Source of the DNA: DASRHD01 sp035499715
GTDB taxonomy: Bacteria > Verrucomicrobiota > Verrucomicrobiia > Opitutales > Opitutaceae
Assembly: GCA_035499715.1 (NCBI GenBank)
Contig: DATJYF010000042.1
Coordinates: 1 to 8,315, forward strand
DNA: 8,315 nucleotides
Reading direction: 5' to 3'
A program made the position numbers and the translations under genes. Shown in pieces: positions 1-6,100 of the stretch (positions are counted from its first letter, which is position 1; each line of letters begins with the position of its first letter). The notes below the pieces were generated by a model. The model did no database searches. It had not been told where the DNA came from and was given only the letters and a program-made list of their open reading frames with translations.

Positions 1-2
1 TG

Positions 3-179
3 ATGAAATTTCAGGCTGCAGTGTTTGCCCTGGCAGAGGCCCTGAAGGCAGTAGCGGGCGCAATCGAAAAGAAGATCGGGCTGAGTCTGGCGCTGGAAAC
101 AGTTAACGGCATGGCAAAAACTGCGCCTATGACCGATGCCGCAATGGCGGAGGCCGCGAAGAAGAGTCAGACTGGTTAA
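3..179 (+). CDS. Unidentified protein, probably the C-terminal end of a gene cut by the window edge
   Basis: An open frame runs from the left edge to a TAA at 177-179. The first ATG in view, at position 3, would give 58 residues beginning MKFQAAVFALAEALK. No ribosome binding site can be judged because the upstream sequence is missing, so the true start may lie outside the window. The peptide is rich in Ala, Lys and Glu and looks helical: an amphipathic stretch at residues 1-33, then an Ala/Met-rich segment ending in AAKKSQTG. It has no signal peptide, no Cys and no recognisable motif. I do not recognise the family. A TTGACA element for the next gene lies 37 bases after the stop, which suggests a separate transcription unit. 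Confidence 0.4.
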   Translation: MKFQAAVFALAEALKAVAGAIEKKIGLSLALETVNGMAKTAPMTDAAMAEAAKKSQTG

Positions 180-215
180 AGGCGATTTTCCACCTAGATT
201 TCGCGTGTAGCACGC

Positions 216-245
216 TTGACATGGAAGATGCCTCCGCGCTGACTT
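216..245 (+). promoter_or_regulatory. Candidate promoter of the SEC-C gene
   Basis: A perfect -35 hexamer TTGACA (216-221) is followed after 18 bases by TGACTT (240-245), or after 17 bases by CTGACT. This would give a leader of about 20 bases carrying AAGGAGG. The -10 match is weak, so the call rests mainly on the -35 and its position between a stop codon and a gene start. Confidence 0.35.
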
Positions 246-261
246 CGCGCCCCAACTCAAC

Positions 262-268
262 AAGGAGG
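262..268 (+). promoter_or_regulatory. Strong Shine-Dalgarno that fixes the start of the SEC-C gene
   Basis: AAGGAGG lies four bases before the ATG at 273. It is the clearest ribosome binding site in the window. It marks 273 as the intended start even though that frame closes at 336-338 after only 21 codons. Confidence 0.6.
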
Positions 269-272
269 CTGT

Positions 273-529
273 ATGGCGCACGACACGACATCTCACCACG
301 AAAGCCCCTTTTTTCGAGCGCACCAGCAAGCGTCGTAAAGGGTTTCCGTCCGAAACGCAGGTCAAACGAGGCCTGCGAATTATCCGTGGCGAAAAAGAGC
401 TGATCGAGAAGCTTGGCCGCAACGATCTCTGTCCCTGCGGCTCAAATCGCAAGTTCAAGAACTGCTGCCTGCGCGAAGGGTGCTTTCGATGGCGCCCGCC
501 GGAACTACTTTTTTCCGCGAATAGTCTGA
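273..529 (+). pseudogene. SEC-C zinc-motif small protein, interrupted by two frame changes
   Basis: The SEC-C motif is the short zinc-binding segment first known from the C terminus of SecA and also found in small stand-alone proteins. Here the ATG at 273, after a strong AAGGAGG, opens MAHDTTSHHESPFF and then stops at 336-338. The sequence continues one base over, after the T6 run at 309-314: ERTSKRRKGFPSETQVKRG, then GEKELIEKLGRND and the zinc motif CPCGSNRKFKNCC at 427-468. That frame then runs through the terminator hairpin. A further one-base shift at the GGG of 478-480 gives REGAFDGARRNYFFPRIV and a TGA at 527-529. Removing one T and one G yields a continuous protein of about 84 residues that stops just before the terminator. 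The usual GSG in the motif is GSN here. Either the gene is decayed, or the assembly has two homopolymer errors. The motif assignment is firm; the restored C-terminal tail is inferred. Confidence 0.72.
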
Positions 530-537
530 GCTCCCGC

Positions 538-570
538 AAAAAAACTCCTGGCCCGGAGGCCAGGAGTTTT
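538..570. terminator. Bidirectional intrinsic terminator
   Basis: AAAACTCCTGGCC (541-553) and GGCCAGGAGTTTT (558-570) are perfect reverse complements around a four-base CGGA loop. On the minus strand the hairpin is followed by seven T (A7 at 538-544 on +), so it should stop the 614-994 gene efficiently. On the plus strand only TTTT (567-570) is present, a weaker stop for the SEC-C gene. The position between two convergent genes fits. Confidence 0.88.
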
Positions 571-613
571 CCGTTGAGCGGAGCTGCGGGGCAGTTCCGC
601 GGCACAGGCACCG

Positions 614-994
614 TCAGTTCTTGCCGCCCCCAGGGGTAGGCGGGTTGGGCTGGCCCTGACGGTGCAAACCGGATGCGCGCTCGCTTTTCCGCACGTAGCC
701 CATGGCTTCGTAGAGCTCGCTGTTTTCGCCTTCGCTGGGATCGCCCCTCACGCCTGCGACCACCAGCTGGACGGCGGCGAGCGACAGGGCGTCGGCGGCG
801 TCGCGCTGATCCTGGGCGGCGATCAGTTGGTTTTCGATTGTCGTGACGGCCGCGCGGGCGTCGAGGCTGGGTTGAATCTTGGACTTGAATTGATCGAGGG
901 TCATCCCGCCAAAGCTCTTGGCGGGACGGAGCGTCTGCCAGGCGGCAGTGACGGCGCTGATTTTTTTCAAACTTTCCTGAGGACCTAGTGGCAT
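614..994 (-). CDS. Conserved protein of unknown function
   Basis: The product is a 126-residue soluble protein with no signal peptide, membrane helix or Cys. The first two thirds look helical (LKKISAVTAAWQTLRPAKSF, then IENQLIAAQDQRDAADALS and LAAVQLVVAGVRGD). They are followed by the segment NSELYEAMGYVRKSERASGL and a Pro/Gly-rich tail, PNPPTPGGGKN. The block from the acidic stretch to GYVRKSER..SGL looks like a conserved core; I associate similar blocks with planctomycete and verrucomicrobial hypothetical proteins, but cannot check this. The ATG at 992-994 is preceded on the minus strand by AAGGAAGT (1001-1008) at good spacing, which supports the start. The gene ends 44 bases before the perfect terminator hairpin, whose T-rich side faces it. 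It appears to be monocistronic. No function can be assigned. Confidence 0.8.
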   Translation of the reverse strand: MPLGPQESLKKISAVTAAWQTLRPAKSFGGMTLDQFKSKIQPSLDARAAVTTIENQLIAAQDQRDAADALSLAAVQLVVAGVRGDPSEGENSELYEAMGYVRKSERASGLHRQGQPNPPTPGGGKN

Positions 995-1296
995 GGCTGG
1001 ACTTCCTTTCTTCGTTGAGACTGGCCGGCATCCCCATGATGCGGTCGGACTGCTATTGGCAGATAATTTGCAACAAGATCAACCGTAACCAGCCTGTCAC
1101 AAACGAAAATTCGCCGGACATGCAGGTTGGATGACAATTTCTAATAGAGAAGGGCAGCTCCCAGAGGGAGAGGCCGACCTGTCCGGCGCGAGGATGGCGG
1201 AACTCGACTGATGGCGGGGTGGCCCGGAGTGAAGTTTTGCTGACTTGGACGGCAAAACTGGCCTACACGAGGGCGGACGGGCTGATTTGGAGCAAA
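995..1296. other. Intergenic region with no supported gene
   Basis: This holds the upstream region of the minus-strand gene and the lead-in to the repeat array. The minus-strand Shine-Dalgarno is at 1001-1008. An AT-richer patch near 1060-1085 is the likeliest promoter zone, but no hexamer pair is convincing. The right part contains the inverted repeat at 1233-1259. Reading frames here have no start signal or recognisable content. Confidence 0.5.
1233..1259. repeat. 8-bp perfect inverted repeat beside the tandem array
   Basis: AGTTTTGC (1233-1240) and GCAAAACT (1252-1259) are exact reverse complements separated by 11 bases. Its AGTT/AACT ends resemble the AGTT/CAAC arms of the adjacent 21-bp repeats, so it may be a diverged relative of those units or a separate protein-binding dyad. 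No T-run follows on either strand, so it is not an intrinsic terminator. Confidence 0.6.
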
Positions 1297-1506
1297 GTTG
1301 AGTGCAACCCCGCCAAAGTTGCCTGCAACCAAGGCGAAGTTGTCCGCAACCCGACCAAAGTTATGCCCGACCAAAGTAAAGTTGCGTGCAACCGCATCCA
1401 AGTTGTCCACAACCGAAGCGAGGTTGCGCCCAACCGCGCCTTGGTTATGGGCAACCCAGGCAAGGTTGTGTCCAACCAGAGTGCAGTTGCGGGCAAAAGG
1501 AGATGC
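1297..1506. repeat. Tandem array of ten 21-bp units with internal dyads
   Basis: GTTG or GTTA begins at 1297, 1318, 1339, 1360, 1381, 1402, 1423, 1444, 1465 and 1486: ten units with exactly 21 bases between every start and no indel. The consensus is GTTGYGYSCAACC followed by a variable segment and CAAR. Seven of ten units keep the perfect dyad GTTG-N4-CAAC (units 4, 8 and 10 are degenerate in one arm). Outside this core the units differ by many substitutions, so the array is old or its core is selected. The period is a multiple of three, so several frames stay open and give heptapeptide repeats, such as KL.AT.. on the plus strand and NF..VA. on the minus strand. Possible roles are a binding array, a minisatellite or a coding repeat; nothing seen decides between them. 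Confidence 0.9.
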
Positions 1507-1583
1507 GCGGGGCTGAACATGAATGATCGTCCCAACCGATCATCAAATCCAACGCGAACCGACTTGGGCTGTTTTCATGGCGC

Positions 1584-1611
1584 TTGTCCTTGCGCGGATT
1601 CTCCCTAACAT
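1584..1611 (+). promoter_or_regulatory. Promoter-like block P1 upstream of the exported protein gene
   Basis: TTGTCC (1584-1589), 16 bases, then TAACAT (1606-1611), with GCGCGG at spacer positions 3-8. Nine bases separate the -10-like element from the ATG at 1621, so transcription would start at or within a few bases of the start codon. The same arrangement precedes the next two genes. Confidence 0.6.
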
Positions 1612-1620
1612 GGGCGGAAA

Positions 1621-2034
1621 ATGAGGAAGCTTCTCATTTTTCCGTTCTTGGTGACCTTCGCTTCCATTGCGATCGCTGGAACCGAAATGCGGTCATGGCA
1701 CCGCTACATTCCCCCGGATGGCGAACCTCATTTCGCGTTCAGTGTGGCCGATTACAAGCGCGGGCTTTTCTGGGGTTCCTGCGGTCCGAGCACCTATTCG
1801 TTGCAATGGATGTATGACTTCGACCTCGCCGGCGCCGGTCCAACTTTTCGGTCCGGGAAAATAAGCTTTCAAAGCGAAATGGACCCGGCCATGCGCAAGC
1901 AAACGCCGGTTTCGGGCGAGATCAGAATTGATGAGGAAAAGAAGCGCATTGAAATCCAGCTCAAGGTTCAAGAAAACGGCGCCGTCCGCGATTTCGAAGG
2001 CAATGGCAGCTATGCGATCAATGAAAAGTCCTGA
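1621..2034 (+). CDS. Small exported protein of unknown function
   Basis: The product has 137 residues. Residues 1-19 form a Sec signal peptide: a basic start (MRKL), a hydrophobic core, and an AIA cleavage site before Gly20. The mature part of about 118 residues has Trp-containing segments near its start (SWHRYIPPDGEPHF, KRGLFWGSC), an Asp/Gly-rich middle, and alternating hydrophobic/charged segments near the end (SGEIRIDEEKKRIEIQLKVQ) that suggest beta-strands. It has one Cys in the mature part and no lipobox. I do not recognise the family. The ATG at 1621 is chosen because the signal peptide begins there and block P1 ends nine bases upstream; only a weak GGCGGA precedes it, so the message may be leaderless. 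It probably acts in the periplasm or outside the cell. Confidence 0.75.
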   Translation: MRKLLIFPFLVTFASIAIAGTEMRSWHRYIPPDGEPHFAFSVADYKRGLFWGSCGPSTYSLQWMYDFDLAGAGPTFRSGKISFQSEMDPAMRKQTPVSGEIRIDEEKKRIEIQLKVQENGAVRDFEGNGSYAINEKS

Positions 2035-2042
2035 TTAGCGCA

Positions 2043-2067
2043 GGCCCGGCGCGCACCAGCCCGGGCC
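2043..2067 (+). terminator. Weak candidate terminator hairpin
   Basis: GGCCCGG (2043-2049) pairs perfectly with CCGGGCC (2061-2067) around an 11-base loop. It starts eight bases after the stop codon at 2034. No T-run follows directly (TTTTT appears only at 2087-2091), so it may be a 3' stabilising hairpin instead of an intrinsic terminator. Confidence 0.25.
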
Positions 2068-2098
2068 ACTAGCCATTGCAGGCAGGTTTTTGCCGGGC

Positions 2099-2126
2099 TT
2101 GTCTGCGCGCGGAGCGACTCTAATGT
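2099..2126 (+). promoter_or_regulatory. Promoter-like block P2 upstream of the TonB_C lipoprotein gene
   Basis: TTGTCT (2099-2104), 16 bases, then TAATGT (2121-2126), with GCGCGG at spacer positions 3-8 as in P1 and P3. The ATG at 2136 lies nine bases after the -10-like element, the same distance as in P1. The bases AAGG (2127-2130) could also act as a weak ribosome binding site if transcription starts upstream. Confidence 0.6.
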
Positions 2127-2135
2127 AAGGCAAAG

Positions 2136-2552
2136 ATGAAGAAGTTATCCATCCTCCTCCTGTGCTCGATCCTGGCTGGCTGCGTCGCGGAACCAGCCAA
2201 CCATGAATCCACCCCTGGGGCCGGGCTTGCGCCTTCGGAGCCGCCTGACGTGGTCGGGGCGGCGCCGTCAACGGCCGAAAACAGGCCGCCCAAGGCCCTG
2301 GCGATGAGGAATCCAGAGTATCCATTTGAGTTGAAGAGAAACGGTGTCCAGGCGGTGATACCCATCGAGTTTGTGGTTGGTGTGGATGGGCGGGCGCACG
2401 ACGTCCGCGTTTTCAACTCGCCCGATCCCCGGTTCGATGACGCGATAATGGCGGCGGCGGCGGACTGGCGGTTCGAACCGGGAATTCGGAATGGCAAGCC
2501 GGTGAATACGAAGTTGAGGACGTCCCTTACGTTCAGCTTATCCAGCCAGTGA
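2136..2552 (+). CDS. Lipoprotein with a TonB C-terminal domain
   Basis: The product has 138 residues. MKKLSILLLCSILAGC is a lipoprotein signal with lipobox LAGC, so Cys16 would be lipidated. Residues 17-56 are a Pro/Ala-rich linker. Residues 59-136 match the TonB_C fold: NPEYPFELKRNGVQA, then IPIEFVVGVDGRAHDVRV, the F.DAIMAAAADWRFEPG signature, and NGKPVNTKLRTSLTF. In energy transducers this domain contacts the TonB box of outer-membrane receptors. A normal TonB also has an N-terminal membrane helix that binds ExbB/ExbD and a long periplasm-spanning Pro-rich region; here a lipid anchor and a linker of about 40 residues replace both. It is therefore unlikely to transmit proton-motive force by itself and may be a periplasmic scaffold or adaptor. 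No exbB, exbD or receptor gene is nearby. The domain call is confident; the role is not known. Confidence 0.88.
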   Translation: MKKLSILLLCSILAGCVAEPANHESTPGAGLAPSEPPDVVGAAPSTAENRPPKALAMRNPEYPFELKRNGVQAVIPIEFVVGVDGRAHDVRVFNSPDPRFDDAIMAAAADWRFEPGIRNGKPVNTKLRTSLTFSLSSQ

Positions 2553-2622
2553 GTAACTCAGAAAAGTCTGGCCGGTCGTCGCCAGCCGCGCCGCAGATCG
2601 GGTCGGGATATTTTCGCAGCGC

Positions 2623-2650
2623 TTGTCCTGGCGCGGGTCAGCCTTAACCT
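2623..2650 (+). promoter_or_regulatory. Promoter-like block P3 upstream of the 2671 gene
   Basis: TTGTCC (2623-2628), 16 bases, then TAACCT (2645-2650), with GCGCGG at spacer positions 3-8. Similarity to P1 extends beyond the hexamers: both share TTTTC upstream, GCGCTTGTCCT, and CCYTAACMT at the end. Transcription from it would begin about 14 bases before the ATG at 2671. Confidence 0.6.
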
Positions 2651-2670
2651 CAGACCGCACAAAAAATCAA

Positions 2671-3063
2671 ATGCTCGAGCCCGGGACAGGTCGGATCAAG
2701 AGCGTGCACCCACACGCATGGATTTGGGAGCCGCTGGAGGCGGAGCCGTCCTTCGTCCTGCGCACGATGTTCGGCGCAAAGGCGGTTTATCTTGGCGGAA
2801 AGCTGGTGCTGTGTTTTGCCGCGAAAACGGAACCGTGGCGCGGCGTCCTGGTTTGCACCGAAAAGCGGCATCATGAATCCCTGAAAAATGAATTTCCCTC
2901 GTTGTCGGAACATCCGGTGCTTCCGAAATGGCTTTATCTGCCGGAATCGGCGGATGACTTTGAAGCCGTGGCGGAACGTCTTGTGGGACGGGTGCGCAAT
3001 CGCGACCCGCGCATCGGCGTCATCCCGTCACCGCGCAAGTCGAAATCCAGGGGCGGCCGATAA
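2671..3063 (+). CDS. Conserved hypothetical protein, possibly TfoX/YjbR-like
   Basis: The product has 130 residues, is soluble and has no signal peptide. The core reads FVLRTMFGAKAVYLGGKLVLCFA, then a Trp/Arg segment ending GVLVCTEKRHHESLKNEFP, then LPKWLYLPESADDFEAVAE, and RDPRIGV.PSPRKSKSRGGR at the end. The MFG..A.Y..GK.V sequence followed by strands and an ESL..EFP helix is reminiscent of the TfoX N-terminal/YjbR-like fold, but I hold this weakly. The basic C-terminal tail might touch nucleic acid. The same frame extends upstream to a TTG at 2623, but that TTG is part of the -35-like element of P3 and the extra 16 residues look non-coding, so ATG 2671 is chosen. No clear Shine-Dalgarno is present. 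It converges on the lyase gene with 91 bases between the stop codons. Confidence 0.72.
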   Translation: MLEPGTGRIKSVHPHAWIWEPLEAEPSFVLRTMFGAKAVYLGGKLVLCFAAKTEPWRGVLVCTEKRHHESLKNEFPSLSEHPVLPKWLYLPESADDFEAVAERLVGRVRNRDPRIGVIPSPRKSKSRGGR

Positions 3064-3069
3064 ACGGTC

Positions 3070-3091
3070 GCGCGGCCGCGCTTTTCGGCCG
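3070..3091. terminator. Weak candidate terminator between convergent genes
   Basis: GC-rich dyads lie between the two convergent stop codons: the 12-bp palindrome GCGCGGCCGCGC (3070-3081), followed by TTTT (3082-3085) and a second CGGCCG (3086-3091) that can pair with 3073-3078. The T-run is short and the fold ambiguous, so this is tentative. It would serve the plus-strand gene ending at 3063. Confidence 0.3.
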
Positions 3092-3154
3092 GTTGCGCAT
3101 GGCTGGATTTGCGCGGCGTTGTGTGTCGGGGATTGGGAGGCGATCCGCGGACAG

Positions 3155-6100
3155 TCATTTCCGCGCCGGCCTGGCGGTGCGGAAGGCGTGCCGCGCGGCG
3201 AGGAGGAGCGCCAGTGCGCCGTAGAACCAGAGGCTGGGCGCGCCGCCGCCACCTCCGCCGGCGGAACCGGCCGGGGAGGAGCCGGCGCCCGACGACGAAC
3301 TGCCGGAGGAACTGCTTCCGCTGGAGCCACTGCTGCCACCACTCGAAGAGGAGGAACTGAGCGAAAGGGTCGTCACGGCGCCGGAGGGACTGATCTTGCG
3401 GATGGCGGCGTTGCCGGTGTCGGCGACGTAGACGTTTCCCGCTGCGTCAACGGTCACGTCTTCCGGCTGGTTGAACCAGGCATCGCTGCCGGTGCCGTCC
3501 TTCAGGCCGGCGATGCCGGCCAGGCCGGCAAAGGTGCTGACGGCGCCCGCCGGCGTGATCTTGCGGATGGTGGAGTTGGCTTTGTCCGCGACGTAAATGT
3601 TGCCGGAGCTGTCGACCGCGAGGCCGCAGGGCTGGCTGAAGAGCGCGCCGCTGCCGGTTCCGTCGCTCGAGCCGGCGGTGCCGGCCAGGCCCGCCAGGGT
3701 GGTGACGGCGCCGGCGGAGGTAATTTTCCGGATGGTGTTGTTCGTGGTGTCGGCGATATAGACCAGATTGTTTTTGAGATCGAAGGCCGAGCCGGTGGGA
3801 AAATTGAAAAAGGCGGCGGTGCCGGTTCCGTCGGCGCTGCCGGAAACGCCGGCGTGACCGGCGAGGGTGGTGACGACGCCGGTGGACGTGACTTTGCGGA
3901 TGATGTGATTATTGGCGTCGGCGACATAAAGATTGCCGGACGCATCCTGGGCGATGCCGACAGGATGATTGAAGCGCGCGGCGGCGCCGGTGCCGTCGGT
4001 GCTGCCGGAGTTGCCCGCGGTGCCGGCAAAGGTAGAGACGGTGCCATCGGTCGCGATGGAGCGAATCGTGGCGTTGGCGGTGTCGGACACGAAAAGGATG
4101 CCGGCAGACATCGAGAACACGCCGCCAGGCTGGTTGAAGCGGGCGGAGGAACCCGCGCCATCGCTGGTGCCGGTGTTCCCGCTGGAGCCGGCGAGAACGG
4201 AGACCTGTCCGGCGGGCGTGATCTTGCTGATCGTACTGGTGGAAGTGTCGCCGACATAGAGGTTGCTCGCGGCGTCGATGGCGAGGCAGACGGGGAAAGG
4301 AAGCAGGGCGGGGGCGACGGTCAGCGTAAAGGCGTTGCTCGCGGTCGATCCGGCGCTGTTCGTGGCGACGTAGCGATATTCGTTTCCGGTCAGGTTCGAG
4401 GTTCCCGAAATGGTCAGCGTGCTGGTGGTCGCGCCGCTGTAGGAACCGCCGTTGGTCAAATTCGTCCAGGTGTTGCCGCCGTCGGTGGAGACCTGCCATT
4501 GGTAGGTGGGCGCCGGCGTGCCCGTGGCCGAGGCGAGGATGCTCACGGAGTGTCCGGTCGCGACCGTCTCGTTTGAAGGCTGGGTGAGGTTCGTCGGAGT
4601 ATATTGAATGGTGTAGACGGCGGAGGAGACGGCGCTGTCGGTGTAGCCGGCGGCGTAGGCGAGGGCTTTGAGGGTGGCGTTGGCGGAGATGGAGACCGGG
4701 CCGGAATAAACCGTGCCGGCGGTCTCGGAAGGCGTGCTGCCGTCGGTGGTGTAACGGATGGTGGCGCCACCGGCGGCGGTGATGGTCACGCTTTGCGCGC
4801 CGGTGTAGGTGCCGGCCGCGGGAATAAAGCCGGGCGCGGAGGCCTGCGGCGTCGTGCCAACGTCGGCGGCCGGCCCGACATCGGTGGAGGTGAGATACTT
4901 CGCGGTGATGGACGCGCTGGAATATTCATCCGCGCCGATGTCGGGCGAGGAATCGCGCGGCTGGCCGTCCATGTCGACGGTGACCTGAGGGTATGAGCCC
5001 GTGCCGGCGTTGATGGCCGGGCTGCCGCTCTGGAGACGATAGATGCCGTTGGTGTCGGCGGCGAGCTGGGGGTTGACCGAGGTATAGCCGCTGGCGGGAA
5101 TGTTGCCGATGCTGCCGGCGTTCCAGATGATGTTGTTGCTCCAGACCGGATTGGAATAAGGGCCGGTGCCGCTGATGCTCACGGCGGTGGTGCCGCCCTG
5201 GAGGATGTTGTCGGCGAAGGTCGTGTAGGTGGCGCCGAGGCCGCCGGTGCGGCCGTTCATCTCGTACTGGGTGGTATTGTTGACGAGGGTGTTGTAGACG
5301 ATGACGGTATAGTCGGGCCGGTCGTGGCTGTCCAACGCGCCGCCGGATTCGACGTCGGCGTCGCCATTGCCGATGTTGATGCCAACATCGTTGCCTTCAA
5401 AATAATTGCTGAAGACCTGATTGTTGTCGCCGTAGATGCGGATGCCGCTGGAATTTTTGACGTAGTTGCCGTAGTAGATGTTATAGTTGCCATGGCGCTG
5501 GCTGATCTGGCCGCCGCTGGCGCAGTCCTGCAGGGTGTTGAAGCGATAGGTATTGTAGCTCGCCTTGTTGGAAATCACCTCGTTCTCGCCGCTGCAGCGC
5601 AAGAAGAGATTGTATTCGCAGATGCCGTCGCCTTCGGAAAGGCTGAGACCGCTCAGGCCCCAGCGGATCGTCTCGGCGCCATTGCCGGTTTGCGGCGAGA
5701 AGTCGTGAAAATAATTATGATGCACCCAGAGCCGGCGGGCCACCTGGCTGCCGGAGCCGCTGATGTCGAGCATTTCGCCGAGGCTGTTTTTGTTGCCCAG
5801 GTCGTTGTAATCGATCTCGGCATCGTCGCCGCTGATCTGGATGTAGGAAACGGTGGAGGTCGTGGGAATTGAAAGCTGAACGACATTGCGCGTATAGCGA
5901 CAGTGGCTCGTGCCGGTGGGGATGCTCAGGCTGCCCGAGCCGTTGAACACGAAGCCCTGCACCGTGCACCAGGCGGCGGGGCTGGTGAAGACGATCGCGC
6001 CGGAGCCGGTGAGGGTGACGCCTCCAGTCGTCTGGGCCTCGATCACAATCGGCGCGGTTTGCGTGCCGGTGCGATTGATCGTGACGGCGCTGCTCGTCGA

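Noticed and set aside
221..403. 60-codon plus-strand frame at the SEC-C locus
   Set aside because: It has no ribosome binding site and its peptide is unrelated to any motif; the SEC-C frames read through the same DNA with a recognisable zinc motif.
662..988. 108-codon plus-strand frame opposite the 614-994 gene
   Set aside because: No ribosome binding site; it spans the opposite strand of a gene with a good Shine-Dalgarno, conserved-looking core and matching terminator.
1297..1506. CRISPR array
   Set aside because: Units are contiguous 21-mers with no spacers, only a short core is conserved, and no cas gene is present.
2623..2670. Upstream TTG extension of the 2671 gene
   Set aside because: The TTG is the first part of the shared -35-like TTGTCC, and the added residues look like translated promoter.
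2888..4576. 562-codon plus-strand open frame
   Set aside because: It lies mostly opposite the lyase gene, is dominated by Gly/Ala/Arg, and has no motif; the minus-strand product has a signal peptide, catalytic motifs and NHL repeats. It is an antisense effect of GC-rich codons.
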